From Sinonovacula constricta (lineage: Eukaryota; Mollusca; Bivalvia; Cardiida; Solecurtidae), in assembly GCA_007844125.1 (NCBI GenBank), contig CM017569.1, positions 10,487,686-10,551,685 of the forward strand: a stretch of DNA of 64,000 nucleotides. Reading direction: 5' to 3'. A program made the position numbers and the translations under genes. The notes beneath the pieces are model-generated. The model saw only the letters and a list, made by a program, of their open reading frames with translations. It did no database searches and was not told where the DNA came from. Shown here piece after piece: positions 43,001-56,500 of the stretch (position 1 is the stretch's first letter; each line of letters starts with the position of its first letter).

Positions 43001-46000
43001 TGATAAGACAAAAATTGTGAAGAAAAAAGCCTTAGAAATTTAAAACCTACCTGGCTTCTGTAAGAGATTTCTCGTACGCCACCCCTGCCTCTTGCAGGAT
43101 TGCCTTTGCCAGGACACCACGAATATTCTCGTCAACTCCACAGGCTATGGCCTCCACAGAGTCTGTCCTAATGATGTTCCCTGGGGTTAAGAATTTAAGT
43201 TACCTTTAAACTGAGTTGCTTCATATGAAACCTTTAACTTGTTTTCGTAATTGCAATTTACTTGATTGGATTATAGATATTTGAAGTTTTCATCTCTACC
43301 GAAATGGACGTTAGTTATATCTGTAAATAATACATTGAAACTGGCTTCTTTTCCTCTAGAATTCATTTCTGTCATTCCAATGATGGCTTATAGATATATG
43401 AAGTGTTAATTGATAACACTACTTAATAAATAACGACAGTAGTTAAAAAAGAAAAATAATTAACGTAGTTGCAGAAATAGTAATAGTAGTAGAGGTGGTG
43501 GTAGTAGTATTAGTATTAGAAGAAGTAGTAGTAGTACTAGTAGTAGTGGAAGTAGTAGTAGCAGTAGTAGTGGTAGTATTAGTAATAGAAGAAGCCGTAG
43601 TAGTGGTAGTAGAAGTAGCAGTAGAAGTGGTAGTAGTAGAGTAGCAGAAGTAGTAGAAGAAGGAAGAAGAGAATGAGGAGAAGTGTGAAGTTACAGCCAA
43701 CAGTATACTGTACTTTCCAGCGGTAACGCGAAAAGACACTCACCTGAATAGACGTGAACTTTAAGACGTCCAAGGACGGAGAATAGCCAACTTTGGTTGC
43801 CGTCATCCGTGTACGTCTGCTCTAGAAACGTGACCATGTTCTCGCTCGTGTGGGACGGCAGCTCCTCTAGGGTCACCGCGCTTTGTTTCAGCTCCGACAG
43901 AACCATTGGATCAGCGACTGATAATATAAGGAGCATGTACTGCCATTATAACCTTAACCCCCACCACCATTAACCTGTTTTAATCATGGTGGCTTACCTC
44001 ATATGTTCTGCTTCAGAAACTAATATAAGAGCAGAAAATGGGCACCAAATTGCATCATGTACGTTGCATACGAGCTAAGAATCCAGGAGAAATAAAACAT
44101 TTAAATACAATGTGTAGAAAATGTAATAACCTACAATATCGAATTTGCAAAATATAGTTTCTGAATTGTGTTTAAAGCTGCAAAACATCCACAACTGAAA
44201 GCAATACATCGTTGCGTCAGAAAAAGTAACAAAAAGGCTACATCAATAATGAAAACAACTTTTGGGCCATTTTTGCATGCCATTTAGTAAGACAAATATC
44301 CCTCACAAAGGAATTGTGACACTAAAATATCCGAAAAATAGATTTATTGTCCTTATGCACATTTTTCAGTCATTGAAAGTATATGCGTCAACAAACAAGT
44401 ACAAGTATTTGTACAAGTATTTTTTTCTGATGATAGCTGAACGTTTACCAGGTAAAAGCTGATACATGTGCTATATATTCACACCCACTCAAAATACAAA
44501 ACTCACAACCCGCTCACCTGTTCCAACGCTTTGAGCCATATCCTTGACGCCAGGATTAGCGGCCCACTTCTCGTAAGCTTCTTTGATCTTAAGCAGCATC
44601 TGGGTGTCATTGTCCACCAGGTGGATCTCCAACACGGGGTACAGCGGTCCCATTGCCATACTGTAGTCGATCAGGGCTTTAACATACACCTCTGCAACAA
44701 GGTCCTTCGGGACTCCGAAACACGGCTCTGAAAAGAGGAAATGATACAAAATTGCAAAACATGGGTAAATTACCATAATGTTATCCCGAAACAGCCCTGA
44801 AAAAAAACGATATTGCAAATTTGTTATAATAGAGAAAATAAATTACGGCTTTGATTATTTCTTACCATACTAAACAACTTCAGTACGAAAACGGTTGTGG
44901 GTGCATCCCATGACAATTTCAACATTTCCAAACACAATTGTGAGTTAACTGACTATACGTTACAAAAACTTGCGCTTTTATACACCGTAAATGAACACAA
45001 TTTTATATAGCATGTATTCATTCAATACATACCTGCACCTAAAATTGGAAGACCGACTTTTCGATACTTTTGTGCCTCTGCTGTTTTCAGTGCCTTGTAA
45101 ATAGCCGTGTGGAGGTCTCTTGCACACTCCTCCATAGAGGAAGGTCCGTACTCTGCCCAGTGTGGGACCGCGACATGAATGATGCCGAGAGCCGGGATCT
45201 TGCCAGCTGATGTTACGACGTTATCTGCAGTAGAGAGGTCTCCAAAGATGTTTTTGTGCACTCTGACCTCGTCTAAAACTAGCTTTCCTGCAGCGTCATA
45301 TACGGATGAAGCAATCTGACCCCCGCTAACAACGCCCGTGTTTACTGGATTTATAATTGCATCCATGATGTTTAATTTGGCAATATTGTGTTTGTACATC
45401 ACGATATCTAGACCGTTAATGGTTATTTTGTATCTCATCGTGGCAAGTTCTGGTTTTCTTAGCGGCATCTTTGGTTGTTTTCTGACTGTGCTAATATCAT
45501 CCATCTTGAGGCCATGTTGACCTTTGGTCCCCTTCTGTGTTGTGACCTGTTTTGATTTCGAGTGTTTCAGGGGGAAGCCGGGTCTATTTTGAAGACTGAA
45601 TCTCTCGCGAGCAATTAGATTGGTTTCTGGATGCACCACTCGTTTTAGATTTACTACCTCTGTGTTTTCTGTCCCTCCACTAGACTCTGTGCTGTTTACT
45701 TGGTGATGAACATATATTTTGTTTGGCACAAGGGGCCTGTTAGGATGCCTAGATCTATAAAAATGACTTTCGTCATCCGATACCCACTTTGGCTTCCCCA
45801 ATATGTGTATTTGTTCCGTTCACAGGCAGCATATTGATTTTCGCCGTCTCCTTTTCTGTGAAATTTCTGTGATTAGCACTAAATGCAAAAGGGTCTGCGT
45901 TAATATCTACTTCCGGTTCTTCAATTACCTTTGGAATATCGGCGTTTATAGGATACACAAAGTCGTGGGGTCGTGGGAAGTTCCAGTCGTCCCTTTGGGG

Positions 46001-48281
46001 GAAAGAACTTATTTTATGCACATTGCTTGGTTTATATATCTGTCCACCTTTAATCTTCATAGGTGGTGGCATGTACCACGTATTTGCAGATTTCGTAGAA
46101 CCTTTTATAGACGGTTTTCTGCTTCGGAGCGTTGCCACACTTAATGTAGATGGTGTTAGTCCACCAATGTAAGACGCTGATTCGATATCTTGTTCCCGTT
46201 GTGTTGGATCTACACGATTCGTATCTCTAGCAATCTCTCCGACGTGCTGTAACCACTCACGTCTTGCTCGCAAAACGTCTGCTTGTTCTCTAGCAAAAAT
46301 CCACACTCGAATATTATCAGATGTACCGAGTTCTTTCAGCGCAAACAAAACATGCTTATCTTTAGCTTTGGTTCTTGCGAACTGCCTTGCTTTCTGCAAG
46401 TCGCTTTTGGGTACGAAAAAGTCATCCTGATAAACCCTGCTTAATTCAAATGACAACTGCTCAACATCTTGTTTCACTCTTTGAAAAAACGAAAAGTGAC
46501 AATACAATTCAACAAATGCTGGATTCTTCTTCGACGGAACAGCTTTAATGTTCAACGTTGGTATCAGCTTTAACTGTGCGATCTCCTCGGAAAACAAATG
46601 ATCAAACTTCTTGGCATAATTGCCATGAAAGCGCCAAACAACTGTATGCCTGTTTGGGTAGCCTATTTGACAGGTTACTCCCGTATTCGGGTACACATCA
46701 TCCTCGATCCAGAATCTTAGAGTCTCAACTCCGAGTGCGAGGATTTCAGTATCATGTCCCAGAATGTCGAGGGACTGCGTAATTTTGTCGTATTCATACC
46801 ACAGGCCGAAGTCCTCTGACTATCTTCACCCCCACCTCGTTGATACCGCCTGGAAGCCTCTTAAACTTCTCAACAAGAATCGGATCTAGACGAAGTCGGA
46901 ATATCGGGTCCCGTGTCTCCTTCATCTAAAGGGTACAAACAGCTACTTTAACATTTTATTTTAATTTAAAAAATATCGACATTATTCAGACTATTCATAT
47001 ATAAATGCTTAATTGTGGTTACTTTATTGCCAGAAAGTTTGCTCACTGTGTCAAAGTCCTAATGTAGAAAATTAATGGTTTCAGCCAGGATAAGGACACA
47101 AAGCTTTTATTATAGGTTACATATTCCTGTACATATCTCCTTTTGTATAAGAATCTCTGAAGGACAGGATGTGTCCGACATTACGACAATGCGATCACCT
47201 TTGGTATCATATTATGAGGTGGCACTACTAACTTCACGTGAGCACGGTAATTTTTGACTGAAAAAGTTTTGTTTATGTAAAAATAATTGAAGCACATCGT
47301 TACAAAATCCGTCAAATATAAGATCAATGATTATAAAATAATATATTTCGTATTCAGTAGGAGAAGAGGATTTTGTTCAATGATAAAAGTTAATGAAACA
47401 ATTCTTTAATATGGCGTCTTATTGTTAGTATATAAGTTTCACTACTAAAACAGTACTTTCCAGAGTCCACTGCAACGATGATTCGCATATCACAAACAAA
47501 CAAGTAACCGTGAGTGACAAATGTGTTAAACCTCAAACTGAACTGTTTGAAATACGTTGCACAAACAATCTTTCGAATGTTGCCTCATTTTTATACATTT
47601 ACGTTTTAAAACACAATAATTAACAACGGTATTACGATAATGACAATTGCTGTGATCATACTTGTTCTTAAAAATCCTACAATGTCACCTAAACATACAT
47701 ACAATAAAGATTTATCCGTAGTCAAAAGAAATAATGAAAAATAATACAAACGTGTATGACGTTCACACAATCATTGTTTATAGTAAAAAAAAAATGAAAA
47801 ATTTGGTTCACCAGCAAAAATATTTAACTTCACATTGTTAACGTGCATCCACTTTTAATGAAAAAGTAACAAGTTGCAATACTCAAACCATTGGCATAGT
47901 CCTTGTTTACTGGTCACAGTGTTGTTAACTGACATATGTTGGCCTGTTTTGTGAACGTTTGACTCGCCCCGGTTGTCTAGAACAATACTAGTAAAATGGA
48001 ATGTGCCTTACCATTGGTGTGCAACCGCCATGACAAAACAAGGTATGTGTATATTGGGACAATTAAACAATTGTATTCCAAGGAGGATTGTCGAAGATAG
48101 TGCGCGTTTATAGCAAGTCAATCGTGTTAGGTGAACTCTTTAAAGAAGTCGTTATTTTGTGTCGATATCAGTGTAAGGGTATATGATTATCATGTACCGA
48201 GACAGTAAATATGAGGTCTTTCAACTTACCTGCAGTGCGCCTGTAGTTCTACCAAGACATTTGTCTGAGGTCTTCAAAACA
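38187..48281 (-). CDS. Tandem-macrodomain protein, PARP14-like but without a visible PARP domain
   Basis: Eight exons join in phase: 48230-48281, 45033-46925, 44518-44727, 43744-43917, 43051-43180, 42615-42826, 42027-42210 and 38187-40056 (stop TAA). The product is about 1,570 residues: an unassigned N-terminal region of about 450, a first macrodomain (DAIINPVN ... GGQIASSVYDAAG ... VVTSAGKIPALGIIHV ... CFGVP ... LEIHLVDND), a second, diverged macrodomain (VEAIACGV ... VVTNAGQLG ... LLGTG ... IRELHLVNEN) and a charged, low-complexity tail of about 620. Macrodomains bind or hydrolyse ADP-ribose marks; in molluscs such proteins are expanded and linked to innate immunity (family knowledge). No WWE or ART domain is visible. 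Two apparent frameshifts lie in the largest exon. The true start may lie upstream, or at ATG 46925. Confidence 0.75.
40912..41037 (+). pseudogene. Possible retroelement tail fragment (GIY-YIG-type end)
   Basis: The frame VKEVIYTRALKRALNRDG, then LNLRHARNTT, resembles the C-terminal end of GIY-YIG endonuclease domains of retroelements such as Penelope, which read KEA-I-IR-x-LNRDGG. Upstream frames are broken. It lies inside the last intron of the macrodomain gene on the opposite strand. The resemblance is short. Confidence 0.35.
41530..41770. mobile_element. Short MITE-like element with GGATCC-type TIRs
   Basis: The left end is CAGGGATTGATCCGG; the right end, reverse-complemented, starts CAGCGGCGGATCC. 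The interior matches 14609-14840. About 240 bp, no coding capacity. Intronic in the macrodomain gene. Confidence 0.6.
42027..42210 (-). CDS. Macrodomain gene exon: end of macrodomain 2
   Basis: Acceptor TTTGTTTGCAG, donor GTAAGATC. Encodes GRLREKFEIEQCGLQLIDVL, then LSIRELHLVNEN, the last helix and strand of a macrodomain. The usual GI-F-G loop is replaced by TGRLREKF. Confidence 0.75.
42615..42826 (-). CDS. Macrodomain gene exon: core of macrodomain 2
   Basis: Acceptor TTACAATTCCAG, donor GTAAGATG. Encodes ELEEGDIVVTNAGQLGMALV, then LEHA-type helix residues and LTSLAIPLLGTG. The VVTNAGQL strand corresponds to VVTSAGKIP of macrodomain 1. Confidence 0.75.
43051..43180 (-). CDS. Macrodomain gene exon: start of macrodomain 2
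   Basis: Acceptor TCTTAACCCCAG, donor GTAGGTTT. Encodes NIIRTDSVEAIACGVDENIR, then GVLAKAILQEAGVAYEK. The N-A-A-N motif of active macrodomains is replaced by ACGV, so ADP-ribose binding is doubtful. Confidence 0.72.
43455..43665. repeat. (GTA)n/(AGT)n compound microsatellite
   Basis: An imperfect run of AGTAGT, GTGGTA and GAAGTA triplets in the intron. It gives false poly-Thr/Ser frames. Confidence 0.9.
43744..43917 (-). CDS. Macrodomain gene exon: linker between macrodomains
   Basis: Acceptor TATATTATCAG, donor GTGAGTGT. Encodes VADPMVLSELKQSAVTLEEL, then WLFSVLGRLKVHVYSG, leading into the first strand of macrodomain 2. Confidence 0.72.
44518..44727 (-). CDS. Macrodomain gene exon: end of macrodomain 1
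   Basis: Acceptor CTCTTTTCAG, donor GTGAGCGG. Encodes EPCFGVPKDLVAEVYVKALI, then YPVLEIHLVDNDTQ. CFGVP is in the place of the GI-F-GVP loop, and LEIHLVDND is the final strand typical of macrodomains. Confidence 0.8.
45033..46925 (-). CDS. Macrodomain gene exon: N-terminal region and macrodomain 1 core
   Basis: Acceptor TACCCTTTAG, donor GTATGTAT. It opens MKETRDPIFRLRLDPILVEK and ends in the macrodomain (ITINGLDIVMYKHN, DAIINPVNTG, GGQIASSVYDAAGKLV, VVTSAGKIPALGIIHVAVP). The frame is continuous except at two places. Near 46818 the frame changes between INEVGVKIV and EDFGLWYEYDK, with stops on either side. At 45796-45799 a CCCC (GGGG on the coding strand) has one base too many between NTHIG and KPKWVSDDESHF. 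Both sides are convincingly coding, so sequencing error or recent mutation is more likely than introns. Confidence 0.72.
46926..48229. other. Intron of the macrodomain gene
   Basis: AT-rich, with no recognised feature. Confidence 0.45.
48230..48281 (-). CDS. Candidate upstream exon of the macrodomain gene
   Basis: Bounded by GCTATTTCAG and GTAAGTTG. One frame is open (VLKTSDKCLGRTTGALQ), ends in phase 0 and joins to MKETRDP of the next exon. It may instead be 5' UTR if translation starts at 46925. Confidence 0.4.
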
Positions 48282-49778
48282 CTGAAATAGCAAAACGTCG
48301 CTAAAATTGTAATAAGTGTGTCGCTACGATGCATTATAAAATAAGAGATAAAAATGGTAATAAGATATTTAAAATATCGTGTTTCTTGTACTGTTCAATA
48401 GACGGACACGTCATGTACTTCAAGCCGCTTTTAAGTCCACCTGTCATGCATAAGTCTTGAACGCTTCTAGGTAAGAGAGGTTTTTCTTACGTCGGGTATT
48501 TATTTTAAAACAGGTTGTTACAGTACTCTCAATACTTTTGTTGATACACAACACAAGTGGGACTAACAAATACTCGATATTTCAAAGCAACTTGGTAAAA
48601 GTGTAGCTTTCAAATCCCTTTTAAACCTTTACGAATGATGGTATATAATATTTCCCCGGATCACTTTGTATGGCATGAGGCAATTTAAAGTATTGTGTTG
48701 TATTTATGTCGGAAAAATCATGCAGGTTGTAATGATGTTGTTGTTGTTGATGCTTTGCTATTTGACGAACAACCTTGTATCATCGCCTCATGCTAAAATA
48801 TACGTCATGTGTAAACTTAATTATAAAAACAAGAAATGTCTTTAAAAAGACAAACGGCGTCGGATTAAAAAGAAGGAAAAACAAGAAATTTCTTCTAAAA
48901 GGCTATGCGGCGTTTGTGAAGCATTAATTACACATTTTTATCGTGTTTATGTTTCTATTAAATATAAATTTGTGAGAAGAATGGCATGAAAATGGTGTAC
49001 ATTTTTAAACTAGTCGCTCGCTCCATCTGCGCCTCATAATTCTCACGTAATAGGCACTTAAAGTTACGAAGTAGTTAGATCGTGCCGGAAGTGAACGGTC
49101 TGCTTTGCGGCATATGACAGAGATGATGTTTAAACAAATGTAGGATCAAGTGACATTTTATACACTATATACAATAATACTGTAGGAAATGGGGTACATT
49201 GGTAAACTGGAAATTATCTCCCTTGTTTGTTAATATCCAAGGTATTCCAAAGAGTAGGTAGGTCCTTTATAGTCGGAATTCTTGGACTTTATCGCCCGTT
49301 CTTTTGTAGATTATGCAGTTACAAACGGTGAAATTTCTTTTGCACAAATATAAGCTTAAAATCCATTTAAATACTTGTTAGAGATTTGTTATTTAAAAAA
49401 GAAAATGGAAGTATTTGTTGATGGTTAACTTGAAAGTCAAAGAAGTCAACATACACTCCAAAAAGAACAAGCATAAAAACCGAGTAAAACAAATGAAAGG
49501 ACCTACTTGCATTTAGGGGTTATTCAGGGGAGACTATTCATTAATGTTACTCAGTGATATAGACTTGTTTATGACTTAAAAACCTGTATAAATAACTATA
49601 TATCGCCACCCCGAGGACGTTTATTAGAAACACTACGGTATATGATGCTATTAGGAATTTCTACCAATGGGAATCGCTCTGATATTCATTCAGGCTAGCC
49701 TTGAGTCAGCATTTGTAAGTAGGTCAAAAGTGAGGTTAGACAGCTACGCCGAATAATCATTTAGTAATATTACAGTTA
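48282..49778. other. Upstream DNA, nothing recognised
   Basis: AT-rich; no clear exon or promoter of the macrodomain gene was found. Confidence 0.35.
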
Positions 49779-50935
<1,157 letters not shown>

Positions 50936-53419
50936 GCATCTGTGGCTCTGCTGACGAGTATTTTGTCTTTCCTAGTTTACACTAGAAGATAAAAATCTTT
51001 TCAAAAGTAAGATTTATTAACCTTGCTTTATTGTAAAACAATGTGTTTTTTTTGCATTGGATAAAAAGAGATTTTGAATCATTTTAAATTGGTGGATTTT
51101 ACTGCAGACGTTTGTGGATACAATAATTTATTCCTGCAGTCCAGAAACGACGCCAGGTCATGATACATCTTGACGGTATCTCAAGGAAATCGTTTCAGAT
51201 CAGATACCGCTGAAATGGTGGGCGACGAAACCAAATCCCAGACGTCCGTATGTGTTATTGTTATTATTAGTACATCGAATTACCTATTAAATAAGCTGTC
51301 TAAAAAATATAAACACGGAACGATATCCATTGCACATATTTATAGATGTCGTTTATTTCATGTACAACGTTATACAATATAAAAACTGTGCTTTTTAATG
51401 ACTAAACGTTTCTCACTGCTACAAAATAACTAAGCATGACAAAAGCTTACCGTAGATAACAAATACAATTAGCTTACACTAGTTTTATGACAATCGCAGC
51501 TTGTCTGTTATTCGTAGCTGTGACAGTTACAATTTATTTCTGTATAATTTGTATTTTTAATTTGAAATCGATGCTTTTAACATAAATTAAATAAGAAATT
51601 CAACAACATACGGTATATGCTGGTTATTTTTTCAATCCAATTTGTAGGGTTATTTTATTTTAAGATCACACAAAAAACACCGACTTACAAAAACTTTTAA
51701 TAAAGGAAAAGAAAAGATGAAAAATGCAATGCATGCAGCTTTTAGTCAATGTTTATTTGGTCCAACTGTATGTATGGTAACAGAGTTATATGGGAGCATA
51801 GAAAAAACTACCTACCTTTTAAAAAACAATTTATAACCATTAACACAACATGTTATTCAATAAGGTAGGCATATGCCTTGGACATTTTTTAATGATAAAG
51901 TATTTACCATATTTACCGGAAATAAGGTATACTTATACACTTGTATCACAATATTATCTGATCTTAGGAAAGAAAAATAAACCTTGAAAAGAAACTGGTT
52001 ATGGCTAAAAAGAAGACAATAGCTTTTGTTTTGAAATTGTTTATGAACCACAGTTATGACATAATACAGCTGTTCTTAACAGGTTGTCTGTCTTGTTAGC
52101 ATGACATTATATGCTCAAATAAGATTTCCGCCAAAACACAAATAAACTTTGCAAAATATACACATAAACACAGACTGTTTCCTTGTTATAAGCAACAAAA
52201 GTGAATACTTGAGCTCAATTAAACAATTTATACATTATTTTTAGAAATAGAATTATTATACAAATTTGCCAATACAAATAATGGCTGCATAATTAAACTG
52301 CATACCTATTGTAGAGTGTCTAAATCACTAGCACATGAACATAAAATACTGATAATTTTAAAAAAAGACATATATTGATGCTAGCAAGTGGTGATGTTTA
52401 ATGAGATATGATGCTGCCTTTTACATTTTAATCATATAATTACATACTAGTTTGACAATTTCAAATTAAAATTTCTGATCATATATTGCTGAATTAAATA
52501 TCCATGTCATTTCTACCAGTGGTAATTGTAAAGGACTGAAATGTCATGTGTATAATACTACATGTAGTGTTTGTAAGTGGAAATGATTTTATTTTGACCC
52601 CAAATCTTTATACCAATTATACACACTGCATAGATATGTCATCATTCAATAATGTAAATAAAGTGAAAGGATCCGTTCAGACCTGTGTGTCTTTCATTAT
52701 ATCACAAACTAGGCAGTGGTAATGTATTCCTGCATAACAGTCCGGATCATGCATAATATAAGGTTTATATTAATGCTTTAAAATAGTGTTTATTTGTTGG
52801 GTTAATCATCCTACCAACAGTATTTTAGCTATTTGGATTCACAATGAAAAGAAAGAATTGTACTTAAAAATAATAATCAACAATCAACAAATATTGTGAA
52901 AAAATGCTTAGTATAACTTTAATAAAACTCACATGAAATTGCATAAAAAAGGTGTTAAATTGGTTGTGATAAAATATTGTGATAAAATGTTTAACCAACA
53001 TGCTACAGATGAGACTCTTGAACAAGCTACTCCTCATATACTGCATTTCATAATGCATTTTTTTCATATACTACTGCATATTACATGAACATGTATTGAG
53101 ACATATTTAAATATGGAAGACTTAGACAGTCCCATTGTTTCTATATAGTATAAACAAGGCTGGTACATAGGTCTATCACACTTGAATATCACACTTCCAG
53201 TTTAACCCATCAGTCTTGTTGGTGTTAACCTTCAGACAGCTAAATCACACTTAAACTATTTCAGACTATACTTGAACCAAAAGAATGCAACTCCGTCAGC
53301 TGCTAACTCCACCCATCCCCATGAGCTCTTTTAGCCCACTATAAAATCTAACCAATAAGAAGCATTTCAATTAGCTAATTTAGTCCCCCTAAAAGTGCAT
53401 TCTCCACCCACTACCGATT
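50936..53419. other. Intergenic DNA and probable 3' UTR of the aminopeptidase gene
   Basis: AT-rich with only short frames. The part from about 52780 to 53419 is probably the 3' UTR of the - strand aminopeptidase gene. Confidence 0.4.
52789..52794 (-). terminator. Possible poly(A) signal of XPNPEP1
   Basis: AATAAA on the - strand, about 626 bases after the stop; the first canonical hexamer noticed downstream. Confidence 0.25.
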
Positions 53420-53539
53420 CTAACCAATTAGCTCAGTCTCCCTAAGCAGGTATTCATATGCCTCCTTCTTGCCCTGTCTCTGTAACTCTGCCCCCACAAC
53501 CTCCCGACAAATGGTGTGGTAGTCATTCAACCAATCAAT
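53420..53539 (-). CDS. XPNPEP1: XPNPEP1 last exon
   Basis: Acceptor ATTTGTTTCAG, then [20 protein letters not shown] and the end LLRETELIG with stop TAG at 53420-53422. Helical C-terminus of the catalytic domain. Confidence 0.92.
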   Translation of the reverse strand: MDWLNDYHTICREVVGAELQRQGKKEAYEYLLRETELIG

Positions 53540-56500
53540 CTGAAACAAATAAATTTGTTAACTAATAATGATTTTGTTACTTCATTTCTTCAAGTAATGC
53601 CAAGTAAAACGTATTTTTAGATAATGTATGTTATGCATGTTCTAAGAAAAATCTGTTGTCTTAGATTGTAATAAAAATCATGTTTATTTTGGTATGCAAG
53701 TATTGTTGACACATGACAGTTCATACCGCCCACATCTAAAAATCTTAGGGCAGCCCAGACAAAGTTGTTCTTTGTTCAACATTAAAAACACAACATTTCA
53801 AATGATAAAAATTGTAGACTTTATAGGCTCCCTCATATTGCAAAAACTATTGCAAAAATAATTCAGACAAAATCATAATTTAGATGACAAATCATGTTTT
53901 TAGACATACATGTTTCTCTAAGGGCAAAAAGGCTGATGGTGGCCTAAAAGGCATAATCAAAGAGCTGTAAAGAGCAACTTTAACCAGTTTCACTTAAAGA
54001 GTTTGTTATAACCTGGGATGATCTAGGTGCTATATGTACCATTCAAATAATCTTTTATTTATGTGCAAACAACCAATCTTGGCTGAATTGTTTGGCAAAG
54101 TTGTTTGATTTTTTAACTATAGGAATAACCTTCCTTATAACCAGTAAAAACTTTTAGTTATAAAAATTAACACAACCTCTTTTTGTGTAAGCAGGGCAGC
54201 ATCCACCATCTTCAGTTGTATGGGAACCAGCGTGATAGGTTCAAAGGTCAGGTAACCTTTATTACGGAAGTTGTACTAAAATATGCAGGAAAATAGAAGA
54301 GGATACAATTATACCATTATCTGTATAAAAAAGAAATGCAACACCATTAACATTTAACTATATTGCAAAAATAACAGTGAATGTTAAATTTGTATAATGG
54401 GCTGCATACAAGAAAATATATGACAGAAACAAACATTTAAGCCATTTTTACCAACAACAACAAAAAAACACGAAACAGCTTTATCCCAATATTACAGTAT
54501 ATTGTTCACATATTATACTAGTATATGAACAATATACAATGTACAATGTTGTACAGGCAAGTTTTATTTTTTACAGTCTAAAGCATGTTACAAGTACTTT
54601 AAGACATAAATTCTACTGATAATAACAGAATACACAGCAAGTATTTGTTTAAAACGTTTCTGTACACATTCTACTAAATTTTAAAGATGTAATAACTAAA
54701 ACAGGCAGTAACTTACTTTTGTGTCACATTTGGTTATTAGGGCAAGATTTTCAATTCTGACCCCAAACTTGCCATCTTCATAATATCCAGGTTCTGTAAG
54801 ACATTACAGAAGGAGTCATATTTATTTTAATTGTACAACATGATTATGTAGTAAATGTACACGAGGTAATTTTAAAGGAACATGAGCATATATTGTTTAG
54901 TTTTAACATGAATACACTGCTTCAAGCAAGACCTCATTCATAGATACAAGCAAGATAAGTGAGATATGATAATGAGGCATGACACAATACTCTGACTGCT
55001 TATCCCAAACATCATCAGATGAGTATTGTTCTGTATTTAATTTTTTTTATTATTTTTTTTGGCAAGGATCAACTGGCCTGCAATTGAATTTAACTTGCTT
55101 AGCATCCAATTTGGCTAGATTAACATGACTCACTTAAATATTGTGTTCATACCTGGCTAACAAGGTGTTAAAATATAACCTACTAATGTGATAAGATGAT
55201 GTTAATTGGTTGTTTCGGGGGTAAAATGAACAGGATTTATAAGTTGTTATTGAATCAGTATCAGAATTTATAAATGTTATTAAATATAAAATACTGATAT
55301 GTTTAAAATGAATGGTTGTATGCTGTTCTGTTTAAAGTGTTGTTTTTTTTTTGTATCTGTAGATCATAGTCAATAGAAGAAAATTGTAAAACACTTTAGA
55401 GCAAATAAGTTACTACTCTTTGACAAATTGTCAATAGACACAAGTTACACCAAGCCATGTTGATAAGTAGACCAAGACACCTATTTATGTTGAATGTGTT
55501 TCCATTATAGTGGGCCAACATGCTGTATTATAGAGGGCTCATATAGTGTATTAGAGTGGGCCAACATGCTGTATTATAGAGGGCTCATATAGTGTATTAG
55601 AGTGGGCCAACATGCTGTATGACAGAGGGCCAATACAGTGTATTATAGTGGGCCAACATGCTGTACTATAGAGGACCAATACAGTGTATTATAGTGGGCC
55701 AACATGCTGTATTATAGAGGGTCAATATAGTGTATTATAGTGGGCCAACATGCTGTATTATAGTGGGCCAATATAGTGTATTATAGTGGGCCAACATGCT
55801 GTATTATAGAGGGCCAATACAGCGTATTAGAGTGGGCCAACATGCTGTATTATAGTGGGCCAACATGCTGTATTATAGAGGGCCAATACAGTGTAATAGA
55901 GTGTGCCAACATGCTGTATTATAGAGGGCCAATACAGTGTATTAGAGTGGGCCAACATGCTGTATTATAGAGGGTCAATATAGTGTATTATAGTGGGCCA
56001 ACATGCTGTATTATAGTGGGCCAATATAGGGTATTATAGTGGGCCAACATGCTGTATTATAGAGGGCCAATATAGTGTATTATAGTGGGCCAACATGCTG
56101 TATTATAGTGGGCCAACATGCTGTATTATAGAGGGCCAATACAGTGTAATAGAGTGTGCCAACATGCTGTATTATAGAGGGCCAATACAGTGTATTAGAG
56201 TGGGCCAACATGCTGTATTATAGAGGGCCAATACAGTGTATTAGAGTGGGCCAACATACTGTATTATAGAGGGCCAATATAGTGTATTATAGTGGGCCAA
56301 CATGCTGTATTATAGAGGGCCAATACAGTGTATTATAGTGGGCTAACATGCGGTATTATAGAGGGTCAATATAGTGTATTATAGTGGGCCAACATGCTGT
56401 ATTATAGAGGGCCAATACAGCGTATTAGAGTGGGCCAACATGCTGTATTATAGAGGGCCAATATAGTGTATTATAGTGGGTCAACATGCTTTATTATAGA

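Noticed and set aside
43443..43739. Thr/Ser-rich protein on the - strand
   Set aside because: Translation of a GTA/AGT microsatellite in an intron.
51117..51190. 5' exon of the macrodomain gene
   Set aside because: A possible acceptor and ATG exist on the - strand, but the phase does not match the exon at 48230-48281 with any good donor.
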